64,000 nt of DNA. It comes from Psychrobacter sp. NG25. GTDB taxonomy: Bacteria; Pseudomonadota; Gammaproteobacteria; Pseudomonadales; Moraxellaceae. The notes under the pieces are model-generated. The model was not told the origin of the DNA and did not search any database. It saw only the letters and a list, made by a program, of their open reading frames with translations. Position 1 is the first letter of the stretch, and the number at the start of each line of letters is the position of its first letter. This document shows positions 18,652 through 27,285 of the stretch, in pieces. The position numbers were made by a program, and so were the translations under genes. The stretch spans positions 186,001 to 250,000 of the forward strand of contig NZ_JADGMV010000001.1 of assembly GCF_015234355.1 (NCBI RefSeq). The letters are read 5' to 3'.

Positions 18652-21600
18652 ATGAAACGCATTTTGATCAACGCTACTCAAAACGAAGAAATTCGTGTCG
18701 CCTTATGTAAAGGCAATCATCTGTACGATTTCGACTTAGAAAACCGTACCCGTGAACAAAAAAAATCTAACATCTATAAAGGTCATGTGACTCGTGTCGA
18801 GCCGTCTCTAGAAGCAGTGTTTGTCGAATATGGCTCACAGCGTCAAGGTTTTTTACCAATTCGTGAAATCTCTGCTGAATATCTAAGCGGTAACCCACGT
18901 GACGAAAATATCAAAAAACTGATCAAAGAAGGCGATGAATTAATCGTCCAAGTTGAAAAAGAAGAGCGTGGCAACAAAGGCGCTGCCCTATCGACCTATG
19001 TGTCATTAGCAGGTCGCTATCTGGTATTGATGCCAAACAACCCTCGCGGCGGTGGTATCTCACGTCAAATCTCAGGGAAACTTCGTGAAGACATGAAGCG
19101 TATGCTGAGTAATCTTGATTTGCCAAAAGGTATGAGTGTCATAATTCGCACTGCTGGTATTGGTAAAACTCAAGAAGACTTGCAACACGATTTGAACCAC
19201 CTTCTCAATATCTGGCAGGCTATCCAAGAACAAAACCAAAAATATCCTTCGCCGCGCTTGGTTCACCAAGAAGCGGGCGTTGTCACACGTGCCGTTCGTG
19301 ATTATCTACGTGATGACATCGCTGAAATTTGGATCGATAACGAAAACGCTTACATTGAAGCGGCAGGCTTTATCGATGCAGTAATGCCAAAACAAGCTGA
19401 AAAATTGCGTAAATATACCGATTATGAGCCGATGTTTTCGCGCTTCAACATCGAAAAACAAATCGAAACCGCCTATCAACGTGAAGTTCGTTTGCCTTCA
19501 GGTGGCTCAATCGTTATTGACCAAACGGAAGCATTGGTCTCTATCGATATCAACTCAGCAAAATCTACCAAAGGTTCAGATGTTGCTGAGACCGCTTACC
19601 ACACTAACCTAGAAGCAGCCGATGAGATTGCTCGTCAGCTACGTTTGCGTGATATGGGTGGTTTGATTGTCATTGATTTCATTGACATGAATGACAACAA
19701 GCATCAAAAAGAAGTGGAAAAACGTCTGATTGATGCCACCAAATATGACCGTGCACGCGTTCAATTCGGTGATATTTCTAAATTTGGTCTCATGGAAATG
19801 AGCCGTCAGCGTCTACGTCCTTCACTAGAAGAATCAACTGGCTATATCTGCCCACGCTGCCATGGTAACGGTATGATTCGTGATTTGCGCTCATTGTCAC
19901 TATCTATCATGCGTCAAATTGAGCAGATCGCTCTTAAAGAACGCCAAGGTGAAGTACAAGCAGAAGTCCCAACAGACATCGCAGCATTCTTATTAAATGA
20001 AAAACGCGACAGCTTGGTCTATCTTGAGCAAGACAGCGGCACTCGCATCACGATATTACCGCACGCGCATTTAGAATCACCAAACTTCAAACTGCACTTC
20101 AACCGTGATGGTTTTGCACCTTCGAGCTATGAGCGTATTACAGATACTGCCCAAGAACATAGCGATTTGGGCTATGAAGTTGACTGGCAAACGGCTGAAA
20201 AAGAGCGTCCAGAACAACAGCCTACTCGCCAGCCACGTCAAGCAGCAGACAATAAGTCTACTAATAATAAGCCAAACAATACCGTTGAGCATAGCAACGA
20301 TCATCGCAACAATAAAAGTGCCACGAATGTTTCATCTGCACGTGCACCCCAAGCTAGCAAAAGCCAAAGTGTGGCAGCACCTGTCACTCCAGTAGCGGCT
20401 CAAGTACCAGCTCCTGCGCATGTTGAGACGGCTGCACAGCCACAAGCCGTAGCATGGTTGTCAAATCTATTTGCTCAAGCGCCACAAGCATCAACAACCC
20501 CTAGCGTGAGCAGTAGTGATGCAGCGGAAGCTATTGAAGCGCTTGTAAATACTGGTGCACAAAGCTTAGGCTCATTTGGACAAACTGATAACAGTGCTCT
20601 GACTACTGCAACTAACCCTAACCCTGCGCAAGCAAATCATCAGCACAGCAATCAGAAGAATGATGCGCAGCAGTCAAACAACGACACCAATCGTCAGCAA
20701 GATCGTCGTACCTCTGACAGCGACACCGATGAAAGTAACAATGAAGACAGAAGAAGACGTAAGCCACGCAAATCTAGATCTTCTAAGCCGCGTCAAAGGA
20801 AAGAGCAGGCAGATGAGACTAGCAATAATGTAAGCACCGATGCTGATAGCAACACGTCAGATAGTGCTACAAATAATGCTGATGACAAACAGTCGAGCAA
20901 TCAGGACAAACGTCAACATGACAACAGACGTACGAATGATCGCAATCGCAACAATCGTCAAGATAGCAATAACCAAAACAGTAACCGCAATGCAAACGTG
21001 CGTAACGCTACTGATGACAAAGAAAGCGAAACATCAGAGGAGCAAGTTCGCACCAAACGTAAATCGCACACCCAGCGCGGCTCACGTGGCAAGCTAGAGC
21101 GCGGTGAAACACTAACGGCTGACAATGTTAAACAACATAATCAGCAAGCAGCGGCAAGTAATAACGGCGGTAGAAACCAAGCCAATACGCGCCGTAATCA
21201 GAACCCTAACGAAGTCGTGCTACAAGTCAACGAAGCACCTGCTGCGCTTAAGCCATCAGAAGTTGTGCATCTGTCGTTAGATGACAGTAAGTCAACACAG
21301 GCCAAACCTCAACCTGCTGAAAAGCAAAACTCAGCAAATGACGTTGCGAAAGATGAAGTAGCCAAAGCGCCTAATGCTCAACCGCAGACTAATAGCAGAA
21401 GCGCTGATAAAAAAGATGCTGATGTTAAAGTAACGGCTGAAAAAACGACGGATAATAATGCTGTAGAAGTCAGCGAAGCTAAAGTTGATAGCACTGCTAA
21501 AGACAATAGCCATGATATCCAAAGCAACGTTGCGAAAACTGATGCTAACACTGATGTTAAAAAACCTGTCGTAGATGAGCAGTCAGTATCCAAAAGTGAT

Positions 21601-22911
21601 ACAGACAGCGCATCTGACACTGTGAAGCCAGTAGTTGCCGAAGCAAATAGCACGCCAGTAGTAGATAAGTCTCAGGAAGCGAATACGCCTGATGAATCTG
21701 CTACTGATGAAGTTGCTATTGATGAAACTACTAAGAGCCGTAATGAGGGTGACAATGCTGAGAAAGCTCTAAGCGCTCAGACTACTAGCCCTAGCGTAGA
21801 GGCTAGTAATAGTAGTAGCAATGATAATGACAGCACCAAGAGCAACTCCGCACTTGAGCTGACACATGAAGCGTTGTTTGCGTCACGCTACGTGACTGCT
21901 GAAAAGTTTGGTCAAGCCAGTAACGATCCACGTGTTGTGCTTAGTCAACAGGCACAATCACCGGTGACGCCAGAGCCTCAAGTCAACGAGCAAGCAGTCG
22001 TAAGCGTGCCAGCTATTCGCGGTACAGTTGGTGAGTTTATTCGTGCAACTTTGCCAGAAGCACAGACTCGCTTAACTACAGATGGCGTGATCAACTGCTT
22101 TATCGAGACAGTTGCTTTGCATATGGCGCAAGTACCGAGCTCTGATAATAGTGCAACCGTAAGCGCTATCGATAGTAACGAGCTTGCAACTCAGAGCTTT
22201 AACTTTAGCAACTACGGCTATCAGCCATTAGCAGCCGACTATCTAGCACGCTTCGAAACGATGACCCAAGCGGTCAGTCAGTTTGCAGCCACGCAAGGTA
22301 AAACAGACGTTGAACCTCGCGCAATCGGCAAACGTGCTAGCAATGATCCACGTGGTCAGCACCCTGATTATCAGGAGCCAGCAGTGTTAAGTTTACCGAC
22401 TGAACAAGCGGCTGATACTCATACCGAGCAAGCAGTCTCTGAAAAAGCGGAGAACGAAGTAGATGCTCATAATGTAGAGGCCAATGCGCTAGCCAGTCAG
22501 GCTCAAACGGATGACGTCAGTGCTGATAGCGAACAGCTGCTAGAGGCAGATCAAGCCTTATCAGAATCTACCAACCAGCCAGCTGCTGAAAACGTAGATT
22601 CCGAAGAGACTAGTGTCACAAGTGATGAAGCGACGGCTGACACTGCTATCGAACCAGCACCTGAAGCTAAAGTAGAAGAACCTAATAAAGAGGAACCTAC
22701 TAAAGAAGAAATTCAGGCGGCAAAGTCAAAAACCACGATAGCCAGTTATAAAAACATGATCGAAAATGTGGCTGAGCAACTATTACCTCAGACAGGTATG
22801 TTCAACTTAACCACACCTAAAGTCCCAAAGGCTCGCACTCGTAAGCCTAAGACGGATCATAAGAAGCCAACGCAAGCAGAACAGCTGGATAGTGATAACT
22901 CAGACAGTTAA
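18652..22911 (+). CDS. rne: Ribonuclease E
   Basis: Central endoribonuclease for mRNA decay and rRNA/tRNA processing, and scaffold of the degradosome at the inner membrane. Catalytic half (1-about 510): MKRILINATQNEEIRVAL, S1 domain (about 38-120, YKGHVTRVEPSLEAVFVEYG), the catalytic aspartates in VSIDINSAK and VIDFIDMND, and the Zn-link cysteines C400 and C403 (CPRCHGNG). The rest, about 900 residues, is low-complexity, rich in Asn, Gln, Asp, Ala and Ser, with an Arg/Lys patch (RRRRKPRKSRSSKPRQRK) likely to bind RNA, two ASNDPR motifs (1089-1094 and 1229-1234), and a basic C-terminal motif (YKNMIENVAEQLLPQTGMF). At 1419 residues it is far longer than the E. coli enzyme (1061). A strong terminator follows. 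Confidence 0.96.
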   Translation: MKRILINATQNEEIRVALCKGNHLYDFDLENRTREQKKSNIYKGHVTRVEPSLEAVFVEYGSQRQGFLPIREISAEYLSGNPRDENIKKLIKEGDELIVQVEKEERGNKGAALSTYVSLAGRYLVLMPNNPRGGGISRQISGKLREDMKRMLSNLDLPKGMSVIIRTAGIGKTQEDLQHDLNHLLNIWQAIQEQNQKYPSPRLVHQEAGVVTRAVRDYLRDDIAEIWIDNENAYIEAAGFIDAVMPKQAEKLRKYTDYEPMFSRFNIEKQIETAYQREVRLPSGGSIVIDQTEALVSIDINSAKSTKGSDVAETAYHTNLEAADEIARQLRLRDMGGLIVIDFIDMNDNKHQKEVEKRLIDATKYDRARVQFGDISKFGLMEMSRQRLRPSLEESTGYICPRCHGNGMIRDLRSLSLSIMRQIEQIALKERQGEVQAEVPTDIAAFLLNEKRDSLVYLEQDSGTRITILPHAHLESPNFKLHFNRDGFAPSSYERITDTAQEHSDLGYEVDWQTAEKERPEQQPTRQPRQAADNKSTNNKPNNTVEHSNDHRNNKSATNVSSARAPQASKSQSVAAPVTPVAAQVPAPAHVETAAQPQAVAWLSNLFAQAPQASTTPSVSSSDAAEAIEALVNTGAQSLGSFGQTDNSALTTATNPNPAQANHQHSNQKNDAQQSNNDTNRQQDRRTSDSDTDESNNEDRRRRKPRKSRSSKPRQRKEQADETSNNVSTDADSNTSDSATNNADDKQSSNQDKRQHDNRRTNDRNRNNRQDSNNQNSNRNANVRNATDDKESETSEEQVRTKRKSHTQRGSRGKLERGETLTADNVKQHNQQAAASNNGGRNQANTRRNQNPNEVVLQVNEAPAALKPSEVVHLSLDDSKSTQAKPQPAEKQNSANDVAKDEVAKAPNAQPQTNSRSADKKDADVKVTAEKTTDNNAVEVSEAKVDSTAKDNSHDIQSNVAKTDANTDVKKPVVDEQSVSKSDTDSASDTVKPVVAEANSTPVVDKSQEANTPDESATDEVAIDETTKSRNEGDNAEKALSAQTTSPSVEASNSSSNDNDSTKSNSALELTHEALFASRYVTAEKFGQASNDPRVVLSQQAQSPVTPEPQVNEQAVVSVPAIRGTVGEFIRATLPEAQTRLTTDGVINCFIETVALHMAQVPSSDNSATVSAIDSNELATQSFNFSNYGYQPLAADYLARFETMTQAVSQFAATQGKTDVEPRAIGKRASNDPRGQHPDYQEPAVLSLPTEQAADTHTEQAVSEKAENEVDAHNVEANALASQAQTDDVSADSEQLLEADQALSESTNQPAAENVDSEETSVTSDEATADTAIEPAPEAKVEEPNKEEPTKEEIQAAKSKTTIASYKNMIENVAEQLLPQTGMFNLTTPKVPKARTRKPKTDHKKPTQAEQLDSDNSDS

Positions 22912-22934
22912 TAGTCATTAGTTACTCTAAACGT

Positions 22935-22968
22935 AAAAAGCCCCGCATATTATATGCGGGGCTTTTTA
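22935..22968. terminator. Bidirectional terminator between rne and the DUF808 gene
   Basis: AAAAAGCCCCGCATA and TATGCGGGGCTTTTT form a perfect GC-rich hairpin with A and T flanks. Confidence 0.92.
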
Positions 22969-22995
22969 TTGCCTGCTAGCTAGAATCTATAAACT

Positions 22996-23931
22996 TTAAT
23001 GAGCAGTAGACTCTTTACCACCGCGCACGTTATTGATGGCAGTGATGATAAATAAAACAATGGCACCAACTACGAATCCAAGAATGCCATGCAACAACAT
23101 AGTGACCAAACCTTCTAGTACCCCTATCTGATGCACAATACCTTCTAAAAAATGCTCTAAAGGTGCAATACCATGGGCAATAATACCGCCACCCACTAAA
23201 AACATAGCTATCGTGCCAGCAATCGATAAAAACTTCATTAGCTTTGGCGCAGCAGACAACATAAACTGACCAAGCTTGCGAGTACCATCGCTAGCATCTG
23301 GCTTTTCAATCAGATGTAAACCGGCATCATCAATTTTTACAATACCAGCAACCAGACCGTAAATACCAATGGTCACAACAATAGCAACGATAGAAAGCAC
23401 AATGCCTTTTTCTAAGATACCTGCTCCTGCTGCGGTTATGGCGCCTAAAGAAATAACTAAAATTTCGGCTGACAAAATAAAGTCGGTACGAATAGCGCCT
23501 TTGATTTTCTCTTTTTCAAACGCGACCATATCGACATTATCATCCGCATTTGCTGCACGTCGTGCTTCATGTACTTCATCATGTGGTAATAGCTTTGGCC
23601 AAAATTTATGAATAACCTTTTCAGCCCCTTCAAAACTCAGGTATAGACCACCTATCATGAGTAAAGGTGTGATTAACCAAGGAATGAAATAACTGATGAG
23701 TAGTGCAGCTGGTACTAAGATAAGCTTATTGACGAACGAGCCTTTGGCCACTGCCCAGATGACAGGCAATTCACGACTTGGTCTAACGCCAGTTACTTGC
23801 TCAGCGTTGAGTGCTAAATCATCTCCAACCAAACCGGCTGTTTTTTTAGCAGCTACCTTGGTCATGACAGCTACGTCATCCATCAATAGGCTCATGTCAT
23901 CAAGTAAGAGTAATAAACTGGCGCCTGCCAT
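22996..23931 (-). CDS. DUF808 family inner-membrane protein (YedI-like)
   Basis: Membrane protein of the DUF808 family (E. coli YedI); no function established. Seen: MAGASLLLLLDDM at the start, the soluble segment AKKTAGLVGDDLALNAEQVTG, and five to six membrane spans (LILVPAALLISYFIPWLITPLLMIGGLYLSF and later GIVLSIVAIVVTIGIYGL, IAMFLVGGGIIAHG, GILGFVVGAIVLFI). The loop KLLPHDEVHEARRA and DFILSAEILVISLG are conserved family blocks. Length 311 is typical. Convergent with rne; no partner genes nearby. Confidence 0.88.
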   Translation of the reverse strand: MAGASLLLLLDDMSLLMDDVAVMTKVAAKKTAGLVGDDLALNAEQVTGVRPSRELPVIWAVAKGSFVNKLILVPAALLISYFIPWLITPLLMIGGLYLSFEGAEKVIHKFWPKLLPHDEVHEARRAANADDNVDMVAFEKEKIKGAIRTDFILSAEILVISLGAITAAGAGILEKGIVLSIVAIVVTIGIYGLVAGIVKIDDAGLHLIEKPDASDGTRKLGQFMLSAAPKLMKFLSIAGTIAMFLVGGGIIAHGIAPLEHFLEGIVHQIGVLEGLVTMLLHGILGFVVGAIVLFIITAINNVRGGKESTAH

Positions 23932-24080
23932 GTGTGTTCCTTATTATGAATTTTGTGAAGTAAACAACTATAAGCATATTATTATATAGAGTCTGATAAA
24001 AACAATGTTAAATACTGCTACGGTTAATCTTATATAAGCCAGATACGGTATCAGGGTCGCTCAACCTACTATTTATGATG

Positions 24081-24107
24081 CTTGTACTCGCCTTCCTTGT
24101 ATCTGAA
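24081..24107 (+). repeat. Partial dispersed extragenic repeat, copy D
   Basis: CTTGTACTCGCCTTCCTTG followed by TATCTGAA corresponds to the core of the repeat at 7192-7285. The match stops where MITE copy 1 begins, so the MITE may have landed in or beside this repeat. Confidence 0.5.
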
Positions 24108-24110
24108 CTA

Positions 24111-24280
24111 GGGCGTGTCATCAATTAGATTGTGAGGCTTAAAATGAGAAAAATTGTAGATAAACAAGGAAGAAATTGCCGTTAATACGAACATATTGGC
24201 AAAATTACTGACGATGTTTAGCAAAATTTAGCCATTTTAAGGCCACTAAATATATTTATGTGCTAATTGATGACACGCCC
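24111..24280 (+). mobile_element. MITE-like element, copy 1 (170 bp)
   Basis: Ends in a perfect 18-bp terminal inverted repeat, GGGCGTGTCATCAATTAG, with TA on each side (CTA on the left, TAA on the right). Internal block GACGATGTTTAGCAAAATTT matches copies 2 and 3, but the remainder has diverged, so it is a separate subfamily of the same length. No transposase gene; non-autonomous. Confidence 0.85.
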
Positions 24281-24602
24281 TAACTTAAACCACCTATATT
24301 AATAGCCTAGCGATACAAGCATAGATATTAAATAGTACAAATGTATCTGATTTTTTGAGTCTGCCTTTATCAATAGCACTATAATCATAGTCGATATAGA
24401 CCAATAGCCTGTGGCTGTTATTTACCATAAATATGTTAATATAGACAACATTACCACTTACCTTACATGACCAATGCTTCCCTAAATCTCCTTAATATTC
24501 AAAATCTTAAGGGGATTTTCATGCACTATCATATATGTAATTTCATCTTCTTCTTTCTCAAAAAAAATTTATGACTAGGCTCGATGCCGACAGGACACCC
24601 AT

Positions 24603-25457
24603 ATGCCACTTCCCTTTGTAAAAAACACCTTGGCCCGTAAGCGCTTTCCTCAAAGTAACTTGTCACGTTTTATGATGAGCGCATTGCTTGTTGTTGTGGC
24701 CGCAGGTTGTTCAAACAATGCAGCGGATGCAACCAGCAATACCAGTGTGGTCAATAATACAAAGACCAACGTCAGCGCTACTGAAACATCAACGGGTAAC
24801 GATGCTACCGTGGTAGATGCGTTGCAAGCGAATTTGAAAGCGTCTGGTATTGAAGAGAAAATTATTTCAGCAGTACCAACTGATATGGACGGGATTTATT
24901 GGGTAACCGCAGAAGGGTTACCTCCTTTCTTTGCTGACAAAGTTGGTAAGCACATTATTCAAGGGCAAATCATCGCGGTAGGTCAAGGTGCTCCTGTCGA
25001 TATTAGTGCTGCCTTGGTTGCTACTACAGCCCAAGAAGCACTGAAAGCAGTCGATAAAAAAGACATGGTTATTTATCCAGCAAAAGGCGCAACGAAGGCT
25101 ATCATTTATGCCTTTACCGATGCCGACTGTGGTTATTGCCGTAAATTGCATTCAGAAATAGATGACATCAATGCACGCGGTGTCGAAGTGCGTTATTTAG
25201 CATGGCCACGCAGCCAAGAGTCCGTGCCAAAGATGGAAGCGATTTGGTGTAGTGAAGATCGTCACGCCGCCATGAATCAGGCAAAAATAGGTGCCAATAT
25301 TCAAGCGCCTAGCTGTGTCAATCCTGTGCAAGAGCATATGGCGCTTGGTACCAAACTTGGTGTACGTGGTACTCCAGCTATCTTTACTGAAGCAGGACAA
25401 CAAATTGGCGGCTATTTACCTGCAGCACAATTGGCTGAAGCAGCTGGCGCTAACTAA
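24603..25457 (+). CDS. dsbC: DsbC/DsbG-like thiol:disulphide interchange protein, probable lipoprotein
   Basis: Periplasmic disulphide isomerase: a DsbC-type dimer shuffles wrong disulphides and is kept reduced by DsbD. Seen: N-terminal dimerisation domain (about 70-150: VVDALQANLKASGIEEKIISAVP and GIYWVTAEGLPPFFADKVG) and thioredoxin domain with C176-G-Y-C179 in FTDADCGYCRKLH, the structural pair C-x-n-C (IWCSEDRH / APSCVNP), and the cis-Pro segment VRGTPAIFT. Unusually, the signal peptide ends in VVVAAGC (Cys36), a lipobox, so it is probably membrane-anchored through a Ser/Thr/Asn linker, unlike soluble E. coli DsbC. The hom gene follows after 360 bases; dsbC beside hom also occurs in Acinetobacter. 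Confidence 0.88.
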   Translation: MPLPFVKNTLARKRFPQSNLSRFMMSALLVVVAAGCSNNAADATSNTSVVNNTKTNVSATETSTGNDATVVDALQANLKASGIEEKIISAVPTDMDGIYWVTAEGLPPFFADKVGKHIIQGQIIAVGQGAPVDISAALVATTAQEALKAVDKKDMVIYPAKGATKAIIYAFTDADCGYCRKLHSEIDDINARGVEVRYLAWPRSQESVPKMEAIWCSEDRHAAMNQAKIGANIQAPSCVNPVQEHMALGTKLGVRGTPAIFTEAGQQIGGYLPAAQLAEAAGAN

Positions 25458-25819
25458 AATTTATCAGATGATTTAATGATTTGTGACACTTATCGTTGTT
25501 TCGAGATAATTCAGATATAGGCAAGGCGAGTGAAAGTACGACACATAGTAGATGGAACAAACCTAACCACATGTCTGACTTATCTAGAATAGACGGTATA
25601 ACGATTGCGACATTGTATAGACGTCACAACTGCTTGTCGGTATGATACGATAAAGTGCTATGAAAAATCTGCAGCATACTTTTATTTGAGCATTTTTTAT
25701 TCAACTATAATGGCGCCGTGATAATACGACTACTGTCAAAATCCGCTGAATACTATTCGCAAATTTGACTCGTAATGGCTTTATACTTGGTTCATTATAT
25801 TTAACCTCTTGAGGATACT
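25458..25819. other. Intergenic region dsbC-hom
   Basis: 360 bases with a degenerate copy of the dispersed repeat (25501-25540) and AT-rich sequence; TTTATACTTGG / TTATATTT close to 25780-25800 may be part of the hom promoter. No terminator seen after dsbC and no attenuator-like Thr leader peptide seen before hom. Confidence 0.35.
25501..25540 (-). repeat. Degenerate dispersed extragenic repeat, copy E
   Basis: ATAATTCAGATATAGGCAA then GGCGAGTGAAAGTACGAC resembles the minus-strand reading of the core at 7230-7275 with several mismatches. Opposite in orientation to copy D on the other side of dsbC. Confidence 0.4.
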
Positions 25820-27178
25820 GTGAGCAATTCCATCAAACTAGCGATACTTGGTCTGGGCACCGTCGGAACGGGCGTGATCAATCTAATTAATGATAACTTA
25901 GATGAGCTAAAACGCCGTAGCGGACGCAATATTATTATTACCGAAGTGGGTACGCGCCGTCAGCGTGATGATATTGATCCCGATATTATTCAAAACAGTG
26001 ACTTGATGGCAATTGCTGCGAGCGAAAATGTCGATATCGTGATCGAAGTGATCGGTGGTACGACCTTAGCCAAAGATGTCATCATGCACGCTATTAAAAA
26101 TGGCAAGCATGTGGTTACTGCAAACAAAGCGCTGTTGGCTGAGCATGGCAATGAGATTTTTGCTTTTGCTGAAGCCAATAACGTCCATGTTGCTTATGAA
26201 GCAGCCGTGGCAGGTGGTATTCCAATCATCAAAGTGATGCGTGAAGCACTCGCTGCCAATAAAATTGATTGGCTTGCAGGTATCATCAACGGTACTGGCA
26301 ACTTTATCATGACTGAAATGCGTGACAAAGGCCGCCCGTTTGCAGACGTACTGAACGAAGCGCAAGAGCTGGGTTATGCTGAAGCAGATCCAACTTTTGA
26401 TGTTGAAGGGATTGATGCGGCGCACAAATTAGCCCTACTCTCCTCTATTGCTTTTGGTATTCCATTACAGTTTGATAAAGTCTACTGTGAAGGTATCACT
26501 GGCATTACTTTACAAGATGTGAACTATGCGGAAGAACTTGGCTACCGTATCAAGCATTTAGGATTTGCCGTACGCCGTGATGGCCAAGGTGACAATAATG
26601 CCGCTGGTATTGAGCTACGTGTACACCCAACACTTATTCCACAAGATGCGCTACTCGCCAACGTCAATGGCGTAAAAAATGCCGTATTGGTCAACTCTCA
26701 CCCACTTGGGCAGACGCTCTATTGTGGTGATGGTGCTGGTGCTGGCGCGACGGCTTCTGCTGTCATGGCCGATGTCATGGATTTGGTTCGCGTATTGGGT
26801 AGTACAGACAATGACGACCAAAGTAGCAATAATCAAAATAACCATGGCCATCATGTACCGCATTTGGCCTTTATCCCTGAGCAGCTATCAGATACACCGA
26901 TCTTGCGTGCCGAGCAGATGACCACTGGTTACTACTTGCGTGTGCATGCTAATGATAATCCAGGTGTACTCGCGGATATCACGCGCATTTTAAGTGATGC
27001 TGGTATCAATATTGATGCGATTTTGCAAAAGCCTGCGCATAAAGTGGGTCAAGTACCCGTGATTATCTTGACGCTACCTGTGGTCGAGAGTCAGATGAAT
27101 CTAGCAATTGAAAAAATTGAAAAGCTAGATACTATTACTGATAAAGTAGTACGCATTCGCTTAGATGAGCTAGCGTAA
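25820..27178 (+). CDS. hom: Homoserine dehydrogenase
   Basis: NAD(P)H-dependent reduction of aspartate semialdehyde to homoserine, the branch to threonine and methionine. Seen: Rossmann fold LGLGTVGTGVINL, the VTANKALLAEHG block, the catalytic core GIINGTGNFIMTEM and YAEADPTFDVEGIDAAHKLALLSSIAFG, and a C-terminal ACT domain (about 365-445: YLRVHANDNPGVLADITRILSDAGINIDAI), the regulatory domain giving threonine feedback in relatives. A polar insert rich in Asn, Asp, Gln and His (about 329-350, DNDDQSSNNQNNHGHH) separates catalytic and ACT domains. GTG start with TTGAGGA upstream. No thrC follows, unlike many relatives; a thiolase does. Confidence 0.95.
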   Translation: MSNSIKLAILGLGTVGTGVINLINDNLDELKRRSGRNIIITEVGTRRQRDDIDPDIIQNSDLMAIAASENVDIVIEVIGGTTLAKDVIMHAIKNGKHVVTANKALLAEHGNEIFAFAEANNVHVAYEAAVAGGIPIIKVMREALAANKIDWLAGIINGTGNFIMTEMRDKGRPFADVLNEAQELGYAEADPTFDVEGIDAAHKLALLSSIAFGIPLQFDKVYCEGITGITLQDVNYAEELGYRIKHLGFAVRRDGQGDNNAAGIELRVHPTLIPQDALLANVNGVKNAVLVNSHPLGQTLYCGDGAGAGATASAVMADVMDLVRVLGSTDNDDQSSNNQNNHGHHVPHLAFIPEQLSDTPILRAEQMTTGYYLRVHANDNPGVLADITRILSDAGINIDAILQKPAHKVGQVPVIILTLPVVESQMNLAIEKIEKLDTITDKVVRIRLDELA

Positions 27179-27285
27179 GCAAGTCCAAAACCTGCTAGAT
27201 TATCAGCGTTTGATCATTAGTAAATGTTTGATTTTACTCAACGTAAGATACTCTCATTTAAAATACGTAAAAAGGAATAATAAAA

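Larger units (their letters stand above)
23932..24602. other. Intergenic region holding MITE copy 1
   Basis: 670 bases between the DUF808 gene and dsbC. It holds a partial dispersed repeat (24081-24107), the 170-bp element at 24111-24280, then AT-rich sequence with an AAGGGGATT/CCTTAATATTC patch and the dsbC ribosome site (AGGACACCCAT). No coding frame of note. Confidence 0.5.

Noticed and set aside
20077..21653. Several antisense and shifted frames within rne
   Set aside because: They follow from the low-complexity, biased codons of the RNase E tail; none has a ribosome site or family similarity.
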